This document shows positions 27,257-33,777 of a stretch of DNA of 64,000 bases, piece after piece (position 1 is the stretch's first letter; every line of letters starts with the position of its first letter). This stretch comes from Virgibacillus sp. 7505 (GTDB lineage: Bacteria; Bacillota; Bacilli; Bacillales; Amphibacillaceae): contig NZ_NPBF01000014.1 of NCBI RefSeq assembly GCF_002272135.1, forward strand, positions 17,635 to 81,634, written 5' to 3'. Position numbers and translations under genes: made by a program. The notes below the pieces were generated by a model. It was not told where the DNA came from, ran no database searches, and saw only the letters and a list, made by a program, of their open reading frames with translations.

Positions 27257-27294
27257 CAAAAGCCCCTCCAATTAAGGAGGGGCTTTTTTATTAC
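27257..27294 (+). terminator. Strong terminator closing the late operon
   Basis: AAAGCCCCTCC/GGAGGGGCTTT stem followed by TTTATTA. Confidence 0.92.
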
Positions 27295-27328
27295 AAGTTC
27301 ACTCCTACAATATACATAGAAGTATCCC

Positions 27329-27334
27329 TATAAT
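27329..27334 (+). promoter_or_regulatory. -10 element for the STAS-HATPase module
   Basis: Perfect TATAAT downstream of the late-operon terminator; the -35 (TACAAT at 17 bp) is poor, so an activator may be needed. Confidence 0.45.
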
Positions 27335-27382
27335 GTATTTTATATGGTAATATATTCATAGTTTAATTAAGGAGTGTAAAAC

Positions 27383-28282
27383 GTGTTAAAAGTATACATA
27401 CCTGAAAAATTCAAAAAAACTACTATGCATATTCTAATTAACAAAGTGATTGATAGTGATATGATGCCAAAATCCAAAGATATTAGTTTTGACTTTAACA
27501 GATTATCCTTTATAGAGCCTGCTGGAGTAACAATATTGAGTAATCTCTTTGAGTGGCTAATGATAAGGGGTGTTAAAGTTACTCTTACAGGTCCAAAAGA
27601 AATGAGTCAAGCTTTAAGGTTTTTAGACGACTCTATGTTTTTCAAACATTATCTAAATGAAACATTTAGCAAGAATGCTGCCATAAGACCGACTACTTCT
27701 CCATTGAATGTTATTAATTATGATGAAAGCTTTTCTTATTTGGATAATACACTTTTGCCTTACCTATCGGATATGTTATCTGTTAATGTTAAATCTATAG
27801 TTGATATGAAAACAAGCTTTGGTGAAATATTTAATAATATTCGTGACCATGCGAATGAGAAATGCGGCTGTATATTTGCACAGCGGTACCCCAACAGGGT
27901 ACCGGATGAGATTGTCATTTCTGTTTCAGATTTCGGTGTTGGAATTCCCGAAACAATCAGGAGGGTACATCCTTCACTAAACGATTCTGAAGCATTAGTC
28001 CATGCAATCGTTGAAGGTGTCTCTTCAAAGTCAACTCCGCGAAACAGGGGCGCAGGGCTTCGTACATTGGTACATAACGTTGTATTAAATAACGGTGGCA
28101 GGATAGAAATTAGATCATTTTATGGTATATTAAATATATCGAGGAATACTTCTGGTGAATTAGAGGTAAACTCTGTACTAAGTGCGAATAAGTATCCAGG
28201 TACATTCATGGAAATAACACTGGACACAAACAAGTTTGTTCGCGAAGAAGTAGAAGAGGAGGAGTTCGAATGGGATTTCTAA
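27383..28282 (+). CDS. STAS-HATPase regulatory protein (accessory module A)
   Basis: 299 aa. Residues about 1-95 look like a STAS domain (LSFIEPAGVTILSNLFEWL). Residues about 120-285 are a GHKL ATPase with N box GEIFNNIRDHANEK, G1 SDFGVGIPE and G2 RNRGAGLRTLVHN. There is no phospho-acceptor helix or sensor, so it is not an ordinary histidine kinase; it resembles RsbW/SpoIIAB-type switch kinases fused to a STAS domain. It follows the endolysin terminator, has AAGGAGTG before GTG 27383 and overlaps its partner gene by 13 nt. Confidence 0.8.
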   Translation: MLKVYIPEKFKKTTMHILINKVIDSDMMPKSKDISFDFNRLSFIEPAGVTILSNLFEWLMIRGVKVTLTGPKEMSQALRFLDDSMFFKHYLNETFSKNAAIRPTTSPLNVINYDESFSYLDNTLLPYLSDMLSVNVKSIVDMKTSFGEIFNNIRDHANEKCGCIFAQRYPNRVPDEIVISVSDFGVGIPETIRRVHPSLNDSEALVHAIVEGVSSKSTPRNRGAGLRTLVHNVVLNNGGRIEIRSFYGILNISRNTSGELEVNSVLSANKYPGTFMEITLDTNKFVREEVEEEEFEWDF

Positions 28283-28575
28283 AAATTTTAGATCATGTAG
28301 AACGCTGTTACTCCAATGAGGATGGTACTGTAATTCTTAACAAACTTTCAGAGCAACTTAGAAGAGGGGAAAATGTGGAACTTTCTTTTGACAAAGTTGA
28401 TACGGTAACATCATCTTTCGTGAATTCAGCATTAATCGAACTGTTGGAAGAATATAGCTTTGATCAAATTAAAAGAAATTTAAAGTTCGTTGATACGAAC
28501 AGTGTAATTAACGATATGATAAAAAGAAGATTTTTCTTTGAGGTAAAGGAAAGAAAAAACTTGGTTCATAATTAA
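28270..28575 (+). CDS. STAS-like DUF4325-type partner (accessory module B)
   Basis: 101 aa. Motifs GENVELSFDKVDTVTSSFVN and LKFVDTNSVINDMIKRR fit the STAS-like DUF4325 family. It overlaps the STAS-HATPase gene by 13 nt (ATG 28270 after GAGGAGG), so the two should be made in fixed ratio. By analogy with anti-anti-sigma factors it may be the substrate or antagonist of the ATPase; no sigma factor is seen nearby. Confidence 0.75.
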   Translation: MGFLKILDHVERCYSNEDGTVILNKLSEQLRRGENVELSFDKVDTVTSSFVNSALIELLEEYSFDQIKRNLKFVDTNSVINDMIKRRFFFEVKERKNLVHN

Positions 28576-28576
28576 G

Positions 28577-28613
28577 ACCAACCCCTCCTTAACGGGAGGG
28601 GTTTTTTTATTTC
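28577..28613 (+). terminator. Terminator of STAS-HATPase module
   Basis: AACCCCTCC/GGGAGGGGTT stem followed by TTTTTATTT. Confidence 0.9.
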
Positions 28614-28626
28614 CTATGGACAGCTT

Positions 28627-28833
28627 TCATATCCTTTTTGTAGATATACTCAAAAGAATCAATTTCATCTTGCGTGACTTGCTAAAGGATGGATGCTCTG
28701 GTGTAAGCTTTGGTAGTTTTACATCATCATTGTCGTCTTCGCTAAAAACAAAACTCTTTAAGGTGTCCACTTCAACATCCATTCTCGCTTTTACAAATTC
28801 ACCATACAATTCAATTCTGATAGGTCTTGCCAT
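28627..28833 (-). CDS. Small leftward protein, paralogue of 29747-29932
   Basis: 68 aa (MARPIRIELYGEFVKARMDV...), amphipathic and charged. The leftward strand has GGAGGAGAT before its ATG. The N-terminus aligns with the 61-aa product at 29747-29932 (shared pattern IR..LY.E.V.AR.....D.L), and the sequence upstream is similar too, so the two are duplicates. Function unknown. Confidence 0.65.
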   Translation of the reverse strand: MARPIRIELYGEFVKARMDVEVDTLKSFVFSEDDNDDVKLPKLTPEHPSFSKSRKMKLILLSISTKRI

Positions 28834-28895
28834 ATTATCTCCTCCTTTTACCTATATAATCGCACTCAAATATAAAAAGGTGTGATTGATCGGTA

Positions 28896-28927
28896 AAAAA
28901 ATAACCCTCCAACAAGGGGGAGGGAAA
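28896..28927 (-). terminator. Terminator of the leftward mini-gene operon
   Basis: On the minus strand, CCCTCC/GGAGGG stem followed by TTATTTTTTT. Confidence 0.75.
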
Positions 28928-28940
28928 AGAGGTAATGTTG

Positions 28941-29090
28941 TTATTTGAACAGCTTTCTAGCGAGCTTTCCAGTAGCCTTACCATAGATACGACGACCAAT
29001 CCGCTTGCCTGTTGCTTCAGGCCCTTTATTCAATGCCTTCACATCATTAGATAACTTCAATACAGTGTAAAGAAACGATTTAAAGCTCAC
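28941..29090 (-). CDS. Small basic protein (49 aa), unknown
   Basis: GTG start with GGAGGAAAG upstream. It reads MSFKSFLYTVLKLSNDVKAL followed by a Lys/Arg/Gly-rich tail, and is strongly basic, as for a nucleic-acid-binding or membrane-surface peptide. It starts two bases after the HTH gene ends, so it is co-translated with it. Confidence 0.65.
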   Translation of the reverse strand: MSFKSFLYTVLKLSNDVKALNKGPEATGKRIGRRIYGKATGKLARKLFK

Positions 29091-29091
29091 G

Positions 29092-29349
29092 TTACTTTCC
29101 TCCATCTTTTTCGTCATATGGGCGATACTTCTTCGTTAATTCCTCTTGTACAGTTTTTCGTTCTTCCAGATCTTCGCTAAAAAACAAACTATCTTTCCCT
29201 GAACGTTTAATTGGTACAATCTTTTCATTTTTAATCAACTGGCTAAGTCTGCCACGTGTAATCCCCAGAAACTCTACGGTTTCCGAGGATGTCAACACGT
29301 TTTTCTGGATGAACTCAATTAATTGTTCCTTGTTATCAAATGTGTACAT
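29092..29349 (-). CDS. Small helix-turn-helix DNA-binding protein
   Basis: 85 aa. A predicted HTH (VLTSSETVEFLGITRGRLSQ) is followed by LFFSEDLEERKTV, the layout of MerR/excisionase-like helix-turn-helix proteins. It lies in the middle of the leftward island and probably regulates it or a neighbouring promoter. A decayed copy of its C-terminus lies at 30025-30105. Confidence 0.75.
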   Translation of the reverse strand: MYTFDNKEQLIEFIQKNVLTSSETVEFLGITRGRLSQLIKNEKIVPIKRSGKDSLFFSEDLEERKTVQEELTKKYRPYDEKDGGK

Positions 29350-29351
29350 AG

Positions 29352-29513
29352 TTACTTACCCTTTCTTTTGAACAGGTCTGAGAATGCTACAATCAGAGTG
29401 GCAATGGCTAAACCAGCACTTAGGATATTCAGCCATACTCCACCATAAATGTTGTAAGCAATGAACGCTGCAGCTGTGAGTAATATTAAAAAGAAAATGT
29501 TGTTTTTTTGCAT
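29352..29513 (-). CDS. Tiny two-helix membrane protein (53 aa)
   Basis: MQKNNIFFLILLTAAAFIAY forms the first membrane helix, a NILSAGLAIATLIVAF segment the second, and the tail is basic (SDLFKRKGK). It ends two bases before the start of the HTH gene. No clear ribosome site is visible, so the start is less certain. Holin- or toxin-like in shape; function unknown. Confidence 0.55.
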   Translation of the reverse strand: MQKNNIFFLILLTAAAFIAYNIYGGVWLNILSAGLAIATLIVAFSDLFKRKGK

Positions 29514-29555
29514 AACTAGTGTGTTGGATATATAATAATTTGTAATGGTAAGGGT

Positions 29556-29569
29556 GGGGCTTTCGCCCC
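29556..29569 (-). promoter_or_regulatory. GGGGC-GAAA-GCCCC hairpin between island genes
   Basis: A 5-bp GC stem with a stable GNRA-type tetraloop on the leftward transcript and no U tract; likely an RNA-processing or stability element, not a terminator. Confidence 0.4.
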
Positions 29570-29575
29570 TGTCCC

Positions 29576-29686
29576 TTATTCATTATCCTTGTCCTTCTTA
29601 TAAGTGTCTTTCCACTGTTTGCCAACCCAAGCAATCGAAGTGATAAAGAACACTGTTTGAAGGACTTTATTTATTATATCCAACAT
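29576..29686 (-). CDS. Tiny membrane-associated peptide (36 aa)
   Basis: MLDIINKVLQTVFFITSIAW then a charged tail ending KKDKDNE. The ribosome site AAAGGAGGTGA before ATG 29686 is near perfect, and a good promoter lies upstream. First gene of the leftward island. Function unknown. Confidence 0.6.
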   Translation of the reverse strand: MLDIINKVLQTVFFITSIAWVGKQWKDTYKKDKDNE

Positions 29687-29712
29687 CTTGTTCACCTCCT
29701 TTCTATAAATTA

Positions 29713-29741
29713 ATTATACCAAAACTATAATCATATGTATA
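29713..29741 (-). promoter_or_regulatory. Promoter of the leftward island
   Basis: On the minus strand, -35 TATACA (29736-29741), 17 bp spacer, -10 TATAAT (29713-29718), just ahead of the 36-aa gene. Confidence 0.65.
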
Positions 29742-29746
29742 TAGCT

Positions 29747-29932
29747 TTATGGTATATTTTTCATCTTTTTTTTGCATGAAGAACCCCTTTCCATAATAGG
29801 AAAAGGGTTCTTTTCATTTGCCAAATAATGCTGTTGTATATTTTTTAGATATTTCCTCAAACGCATCAATACATCAATGTTGATCTGCAGTCTAGCCAAT
29901 ACATATTCAGAATATAAGCTGTGTCTAATCAC
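29747..29932 (-). CDS. Small leftward protein, paralogue of 28627-28833
   Basis: 61 aa, GTG start with AAAGGAGAT upstream; begins MIRHSLYSEYVLARLQINID. Both its N-terminus and upstream sequence resemble those of the gene at 28627-28833. A decayed HTH gene lies upstream of it, as the intact HTH gene does for its paralogue. Confidence 0.55.
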   Translation of the reverse strand: MIRHSLYSEYVLARLQINIDVLMRLRKYLKNIQQHYLANEKNPFPIMERGSSCKKKMKNIP

Positions 29933-29993
29933 ATTATCTCCTTTTACTACTATAATCGAGCAAAAAACCATAAAAGTGTGATTAATTTATGTA

Positions 29994-30027
29994 AAAAAAT
30001 AGTCCTTGTATTAGAGCGAGGGACTTA
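29994..30027 (-). terminator. Terminator of the duplicated cassette
   Basis: On the minus strand, AGTCC/GGACT stem followed by ATTTTTTT; same relative place as the terminator at 28896-28927. Confidence 0.55.
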
Positions 30028-30105
30028 TTTCTTATCATCATATGGTCGGTACTTCTTCACTAACTCTACTTAAGTAGTTTTGCGTTCCTCCAGATTTTCT
30101 TTTAG
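30025..30105 (-). pseudogene. Remnant of a second HTH gene
   Basis: The minus-strand translation ENLEERKTT-stop-VELVKKYRPYDDKK aligns with the C-terminus of the intact HTH protein at 29092-29349 (EDLEERKTVQEELTKKYRPY), with one in-frame stop. The rest of the gene and the 49-aa partner are missing. Confidence 0.7.
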
Positions 30106-30279
30106 ACCTAAACAGCAGTAAGTATAGCCCATAGCGCAACAGTGACTATTCTTGCTGAAAGGATTAATCTTTAATTCCATGTATGTAAATAATGAAATGC
30201 ATAAATAAAAGAAGCTACCCAGATAAGGAATAGCTTCTTTTATTTTTAATAAAGAAATCTAGTTAAATCAACATTAATC
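30106..30279. other. Short intergenic stretch with bidirectional terminator
   Basis: No gene is supported. It holds a symmetrical hairpin, AAAAGAAGCTA/TAGCTTCTTTT (30208-30241), able to terminate transcription from both sides. Confidence 0.6.
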
Positions 30280-30310
30280 TGTTTACAATGTAAACAAAAG
30301 ATGTTATAAT
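30280..30310 (+). promoter_or_regulatory. Promoter with perfect palindromic operator
   Basis: -35 TTTACA (30282-30287), 17 bp, -10 TATAAT (30305-30310). The -35 sits inside the perfect inverted repeat TGTTTACAATGTAAACA (30280-30296), a likely repressor site. Confidence 0.75.
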
Positions 30311-30335
30311 TAATACATAGAAAGGAGGAGGTAAT

Positions 30336-30464
30336 GTGAAACCGGAAACGATAATAATGATAACTGCGATAGCCAATCTAAGCATAGCAGTCCTAAACTT
30401 GGCTACCGCAGTAATTCAGAAAAAGCCTAAAGCCAAGAAGAAAAAAGCTAAAGGCAAGAAATGA
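30336..30464 (+). CDS. Tiny membrane peptide with Lys tail (42 aa)
   Basis: GTG start after AAAGGAGGAGG. MKPETIIMITAIANLSIAVL begins a single membrane helix that runs into a tail made almost only of Lys, Ala and Gly. This plan (one helix plus poly-basic tail) is that of type I toxins such as TxpA, BsrG and YonT from Bacillus prophages, but small phage membrane peptides of other kinds look alike. A GC-rich hairpin follows the stop. Confidence 0.65.
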   Translation: MKPETIIMITAIANLSIAVLNLATAVIQKKPKAKKKKAKGKK

Positions 30465-30495
30465 GAGGGAGGGGAGGTGCAACTCCCCTTCTCAT
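30464..30495 (+). terminator. GC-rich hairpin after the 42-aa gene
   Basis: Stem GGGGAG/CTCCCC within GAG...CTC, followed by an AT-rich but not pure U run; terminator or pause. Confidence 0.45.
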
Positions 30496-30549
30496 CATTA
30501 TTATAACAGCTTCCGGATAAAATAAAAAATCAGTATAGGAGGATAACAC

Positions 30550-30642
30550 ATGTTAACTATAACAATTGTTTTAACTGCGATTAGCTTAGTGACGTCTGTT
30601 TCTGCGCTTATTATATCCATTAAGAATAGAAAAGGTGCATAA
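30550..30642 (+). CDS. Tiny membrane peptide (30 aa)
   Basis: AGGAGG before ATG 30550. One membrane helix (MLTITIVLTAISLVTSVSAL) and a short basic end (KNRKGA). It ends two bases before the next gene. Same general plan as the 42-aa peptide upstream. Confidence 0.6.
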   Translation: MLTITIVLTAISLVTSVSALIISIKNRKGA

Positions 30643-30644
30643 GG

Positions 30645-30851
30645 ATGAAAAGAGAGCTACCAAGACTATACTCGAAGGCTGATCTTGCTCGCCGTTGGGG
30701 CGTAACAAGGCAGGTTGTGAACAATTGGGAGAAACGGCATAATGATTTCCCGGACCCAGTCATGCATGTTCATGACGGGTCTCTGCCTCTTTATTTGCAT
30801 GAAGATGCAATCGAATATGAAAAGAAAAGAAACCTTGAGGTACATCCCTAG
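30645..30851 (+). CDS. Small HTH protein (AlpA/XRE-like)
   Basis: 68 aa. The HTH YSKADLARRWGVTRQVVNNW is followed by a short wing (LPLYLHEDAIEYEKK). It is translated right after the 30-aa peptide and may repress the palindromic promoter at 30280, forming a self-regulated unit (inference). Confidence 0.75.
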   Translation: MKRELPRLYSKADLARRWGVTRQVVNNWEKRHNDFPDPVMHVHDGSLPLYLHEDAIEYEKKRNLEVHP

Positions 30852-30858
30852 GCACTTG

Positions 30859-30890
30859 CAGACCAATAATTAATTGGTCTTTTTCTTTTT
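30859..30890 (+). terminator. Terminator
   Basis: AGACCAATAA/TTAATTGGTCT stem followed by TTTCTTTTT. Confidence 0.88.
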
Positions 30891-31222
30891 ACATACATTC
30901 TGTATCAACCACTTTATTATATGGAATATACACCACCCCATACTCCTCCGGAACAAACATTTCCAATCTATGCTATCTAAAAAAATTAATTCATTGTTAG
31001 ATTATCTAGCGTAAATTTCCCATCTTAGGCTTTAAACAGTTAAAAAAATATAGTTATCATAAGTGAGTTTCCCAACATTATTTTACTTTTTTTACCACAA
31101 AATATATCTTTTTTACGATATTATAAAATTATGGCAAATAAATGGGTAGGAGGGTTTACTTTTTCTTCATAAAAAACTAAATATAAAGTTCTATGTCATA
31201 AGAGCTGTATGGGGGTATCGAA
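30891..31222. other. AT-rich intergenic region before the C39 peptidase gene
   Basis: No gene or RNA recognised. It is very AT-rich, and an ATTATAAAAT stretch near 31120 could be a -10 for the next gene, but no -35 stands out. Confidence 0.4.
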
Positions 31223-32425
31223 TTGAATTTATATTCAAAATTATTCGTTTTTGTGCTAGGATTACTAATATTCTTGTTAACTCCTCTAGTAAGTGAGGCT
31301 GAATCTTATTCTGTAACAGAAGAAGAAGCAATTGATAAAATAAATCAAACCATAGAAGCGAAACCATACCTTAATGCCTTAAAGGGCGGTCAAGTTAATT
31401 TAGTACATAGTTTGTACGGTGAAAATGAAAATGTAATAGCCTATTATTATGAGATTCAAACAGGAAGTACAGATGGTTACTTTATTGTAGCTGCTGATAA
31501 AAGGTTAGACCCTCTTCCTCAGTACGGTGTAGACGGCACATTAGAGTTCGAATTCTCTAATATGCAAGAAGGAGATAAAGCTTATTACTTAGGCGTTAAT
31601 AGTTTTGTATTTGCTAAAAGTGCGGAAGCTGCAGAGCAAAAATTCGAAGAACTTAAAAGTGAATTTGTTCCACCATTAGAAACTGAATCCCAAGTTAGTG
31701 CTTTTTCAACTTCAAAAGCTGACATTGCTGAAGCCGAAAAAGAATATAATGAAGCAATTAACCAAGAATTTAAAACTGTAGATTTATCTTCTGAAGTTAG
31801 TCCTGGATGGAGTGAAGATAACAGTGGTGGATTCTCTACTATGGGTGCGGGGGATACAAGGTATAAGGTTCTAAATGTTGATCGTATTTGGCAACGAAGA
31901 GGTGGAATGAAAGGTCAGAATTCTAATTGTGGCCCTGCAACTGGTGCAATGATAATTGATTATTACCATGATCATTTAGGTTACAACGTGAGAGATAATG
32001 CATATTACGGTAGTTGGGCCGCCTTATCTAATCATTTGCGGATAGACATGGGAACACTTGCCGGAGGAACTACTTTGCGAGGGTATGCTGCTGGGATGTA
32101 CAATCATGTGTTGCATACAAGTAGCGGATCTGCTTGGTCAAGTAAATACGTACCGGATGCTGTAGGAACAACAGCTCAGACTCAGTATATTGGTGCAATT
32201 AATAGTGCTGACCCAGCAGGTTTCAAATTTGATTTGTTTGTATCCTCCGGAACTGAATTTAAATACCACTTTGTAGCAGGCATTGGCTATGATAGGGACG
32301 GAAGTTTTATAGGAGATCTTCATGTAGGCTATAAGAATCCTGATGGCGGCGAGAATAATAATGGAACTCATTGGTTTGATTGGACAGCAAATGACGATGA
32401 TATGGGATTCGCTTATCTTAAATAA
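31223..32425 (+). CDS. Secreted C39-like cysteine peptidase
   Basis: 400 aa. A Sec signal peptide (FVFVLGLLIFLLTPLVSEAE) leads a propeptide-like domain (about 30-200) with EEEAIDKINQ and GYFIVAADKRLDPL, similar to inhibitor propeptides of streptopain-type enzymes. The C-terminal domain (about 215-400) has SNCGPATGAMIIDYY with predicted nucleophile Cys236 and YHFVAGIGYD with the His near residue 348, as in the C39-like papain fold. TTG start after TGGGGGT. Lies inside the prophage next to attR, so probably a lysogenic-conversion gene. Confidence 0.75.
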   Translation: MNLYSKLFVFVLGLLIFLLTPLVSEAESYSVTEEEAIDKINQTIEAKPYLNALKGGQVNLVHSLYGENENVIAYYYEIQTGSTDGYFIVAADKRLDPLPQYGVDGTLEFEFSNMQEGDKAYYLGVNSFVFAKSAEAAEQKFEELKSEFVPPLETESQVSAFSTSKADIAEAEKEYNEAINQEFKTVDLSSEVSPGWSEDNSGGFSTMGAGDTRYKVLNVDRIWQRRGGMKGQNSNCGPATGAMIIDYYHDHLGYNVRDNAYYGSWAALSNHLRIDMGTLAGGTTLRGYAAGMYNHVLHTSSGSAWSSKYVPDAVGTTAQTQYIGAINSADPAGFKFDLFVSSGTEFKYHFVAGIGYDRDGSFIGDLHVGYKNPDGGENNNGTHWFDWTANDDDMGFAYLK

Positions 32426-32436
32426 TAAAAAGAGCG

Positions 32437-32925
32437 GTGAAACATTTGACAAAAAACAGAAAAAATACTTTAGTTCTCGTTCTTTCAATATTGGTCTGTA
32501 TGATTTCATTTTTAATCATAAACTTATTGAATTTTGACATCCCTGAGAATGGAAACCGATCAGGAAATGGTAATCTAGCTTTAGCTGGTTATCCATTTGC
32601 AATTGCATCAGCTATCTCAATTTTGATATTTGGTTCTCTGCTATGTATAAAGCTTTTGCGAAGATTGAGTAGAGTATGGTCTATAGTTTCTCTACTCATA
32701 TTTATTACAATTCAAGTATTGTTATATGAGGGATTTGTGAACCATTTTTATGAAAAAATCGATTATCTTGGTGGCGGACCAAAAGAACTCAGTTCATTCA
32801 TTATCGACATGGGTTGGGTAAATACCTACACAAATGATATGTATTTTAATGTTTATTCTTTCTTTACCGTATTAGTTCTTCCGATAATAATTTCATCATT
32901 AATCAGATTAATAAAGAAGGCTTAA
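32437..32925 (+). CDS. Four-helix membrane protein, unknown
   Basis: 162 aa with four predicted helices (LVLVLSILVCMISFLIINLL, AGYPFAIASAISILIFGSLL, IVSLLIFITIQVLLY, VLVLPIIISSLIRLI). It begins 11 nt after the peptidase gene and shares its terminator, so the two form one unit. It might protect the host from, or work with, the secreted peptidase; this is guesswork. GTG 32437 chosen; TTG 32446 possible. Confidence 0.65.
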   Translation: MKHLTKNRKNTLVLVLSILVCMISFLIINLLNFDIPENGNRSGNGNLALAGYPFAIASAISILIFGSLLCIKLLRRLSRVWSIVSLLIFITIQVLLYEGFVNHFYEKIDYLGGGPKELSSFIIDMGWVNTYTNDMYFNVYSFFTVLVLPIIISSLIRLIKKA

Positions 32926-32930
32926 ATAGA

Positions 32931-32963
32931 TCTGCGGACTACATTTAAATATGTAGTCCGCTT
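32931..32963 (+). terminator. Terminator of peptidase-membrane pair
   Basis: GCGGACTACAT/ATGTAGTCCGC stem followed by TTAATTATTTT. Confidence 0.75.
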
Positions 32964-33128
32964 AATTATTTTAAAGGATTAGCACTAAAAAGATAAATGG
33001 GGCTGATTTGGGGCTAGAATTGGTTGCTCCAGCCCCAAAAACATCTGAACAGTTAGCCACAAACCCTATTCCTATGCGATTTATACTTAATTATTCGATC
33101 ACATTCCTACCCGTTCCCACAGAGACCT
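32964..33128. other. Right end of prophage, non-coding
   Basis: No gene. Holds an inverted repeat TGGGGCT/AGCCCCA (33010-33040) close to the attachment site; possibly part of the phage att region. Confidence 0.4.
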
Positions 33129-33175
33129 ACAGCCTTCTAAGCTGTGGGTCGGGGGTTCGAATCCCTCTTGGGACG
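33129..33175 (+). other. attR: 3' fragment of tRNA-Arg(TCT)
   Basis: The sequence folds as the 3' part of a tRNA: anticodon arm ACAGC-CTTCTAA-GCTGT with anticodon TCT, variable GGGTC, T arm GGGGG-TTCGAAT-CCCTC, acceptor strand TTGGGAC and discriminator G. The D arm and 5' acceptor strand are absent upstream. This is what integration into a tRNA 3' end leaves at the far junction; the intact tRNA should be at the left end, outside the window. Confidence 0.8.
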
Positions 33176-33203
33176 CTAATAGGTTAAATTAATTTAGTTT
33201 AAA

Positions 33204-33258
33204 AGAGGAATTTCTTTAAAGCGTTGATATAATAGCGTTTGAAGGAGTTCCTTTTTTG
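33204..33258 (+). terminator. Terminator downstream of tRNA fragment
   Basis: Long imperfect hairpin (AGGAA...TTCCT ends) followed by TTTTTTG; likely the terminator of the original host tRNA gene. Confidence 0.65.
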
Positions 33259-33537
33259 TATGTTGAAGGGGCACCATATCTCAGCTTGACTCCAGCCAGC
33301 ACCGACCCAACTCTGGAGGGACCAGTTTAGTACATATCGTTTTTCGAAGTAATTTAGTGAATTCTCATTTTGAGTAAAATTAAATACATGGCAGATCATT
33401 TGATTTACACAAGGTTACCAAAGGAATACCTTTATCGAGGTTAACCAATTGATTGGGTGCATGTACTTTTGGAAATTATAATGAGGAGCGCAAACGTAAA
33501 TACTTGCTATTTGATGTTTTTGAGGAGGTAATACAAG
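33259..33537. other. Host intergenic region after attR
   Basis: No supported gene; a frame open from 33453 is only an overlap of the 33538 gene. A TATAAT at 33477-33482 with a weak TTGGGT 18 bp upstream may be the promoter of the next gene. Confidence 0.4.
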
Positions 33538-33777
33538 ATGGACAAACAAGGACAAGAAAAGTTTTTGAATTGGATCTTAGAAAGAGTTCAAGCAGGCAAG
33601 GAGGACGAAGCGAGAGAGATACTTACCGAAAACTTCAGAAAACAAGATGAAGGTACTTTTTCTCAAGAAGATATTCAAGCGTTCGTCCCTAAAATGATCA
33701 GTTTAATACAAGCAGAAAAATTAGGGGAAGTGCAAGCGGTTGTCAAGCAATTTTCAGGTCAATTCGAGAGTAAATAG
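33538..33777 (+). CDS. Small helical protein, unknown
   Basis: 79 aa, acidic and all-helical (FLNWILERVQAGKEDEAREI). GAGGAGG lies upstream of ATG 33538. First host gene after the prophage. No family recognised. Confidence 0.75.
   Translation: MDKQGQEKFLNWILERVQAGKEDEAREILTENFRKQDEGTFSQEDIQAFVPKMISLIQAEKLGEVQAVVKQFSGQFESK

Larger units (their letters stand above)
1..33177. mobile_element. Prophage (right part; left end outside window)
   Basis: The genes run in the classic siphovirus order: terminase, portal, head, connector, tail, lysis, accessory genes. The right boundary is set by a 3' fragment of tRNA-Arg(TCT) at 33,129-33,175, with host-type sequence after it. No integrase, repressor or replication gene is visible, so the left arm and the intact tRNA should lie before base 1. 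All structural genes look intact and are closely packed or overlapping, so the element may be functional; this is inference. Confidence 0.9.

Noticed and set aside
28616..28885. Rightward 89-aa frame over the leftward 68-aa gene
   Set aside because: No ribosome site and a hydrophobic Ser-rich shadow-like translation; the minus-strand gene has a clear GGAGG site.
29356..29634. Leftward 92-aa frame
   Set aside because: Composition rich in Cys, His and Trp with no start signal; two better tiny genes in other frames explain the region.
33129..33175. Functional tRNA-Arg gene
   Set aside because: The 5' acceptor strand and D arm are absent, so it is only a 3' fragment.
33453..33650. 65-aa frame overlapping the 79-aa host gene
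   Set aside because: No ribosome site; the overlapping 33538 gene has GAGGAGG and a normal composition.
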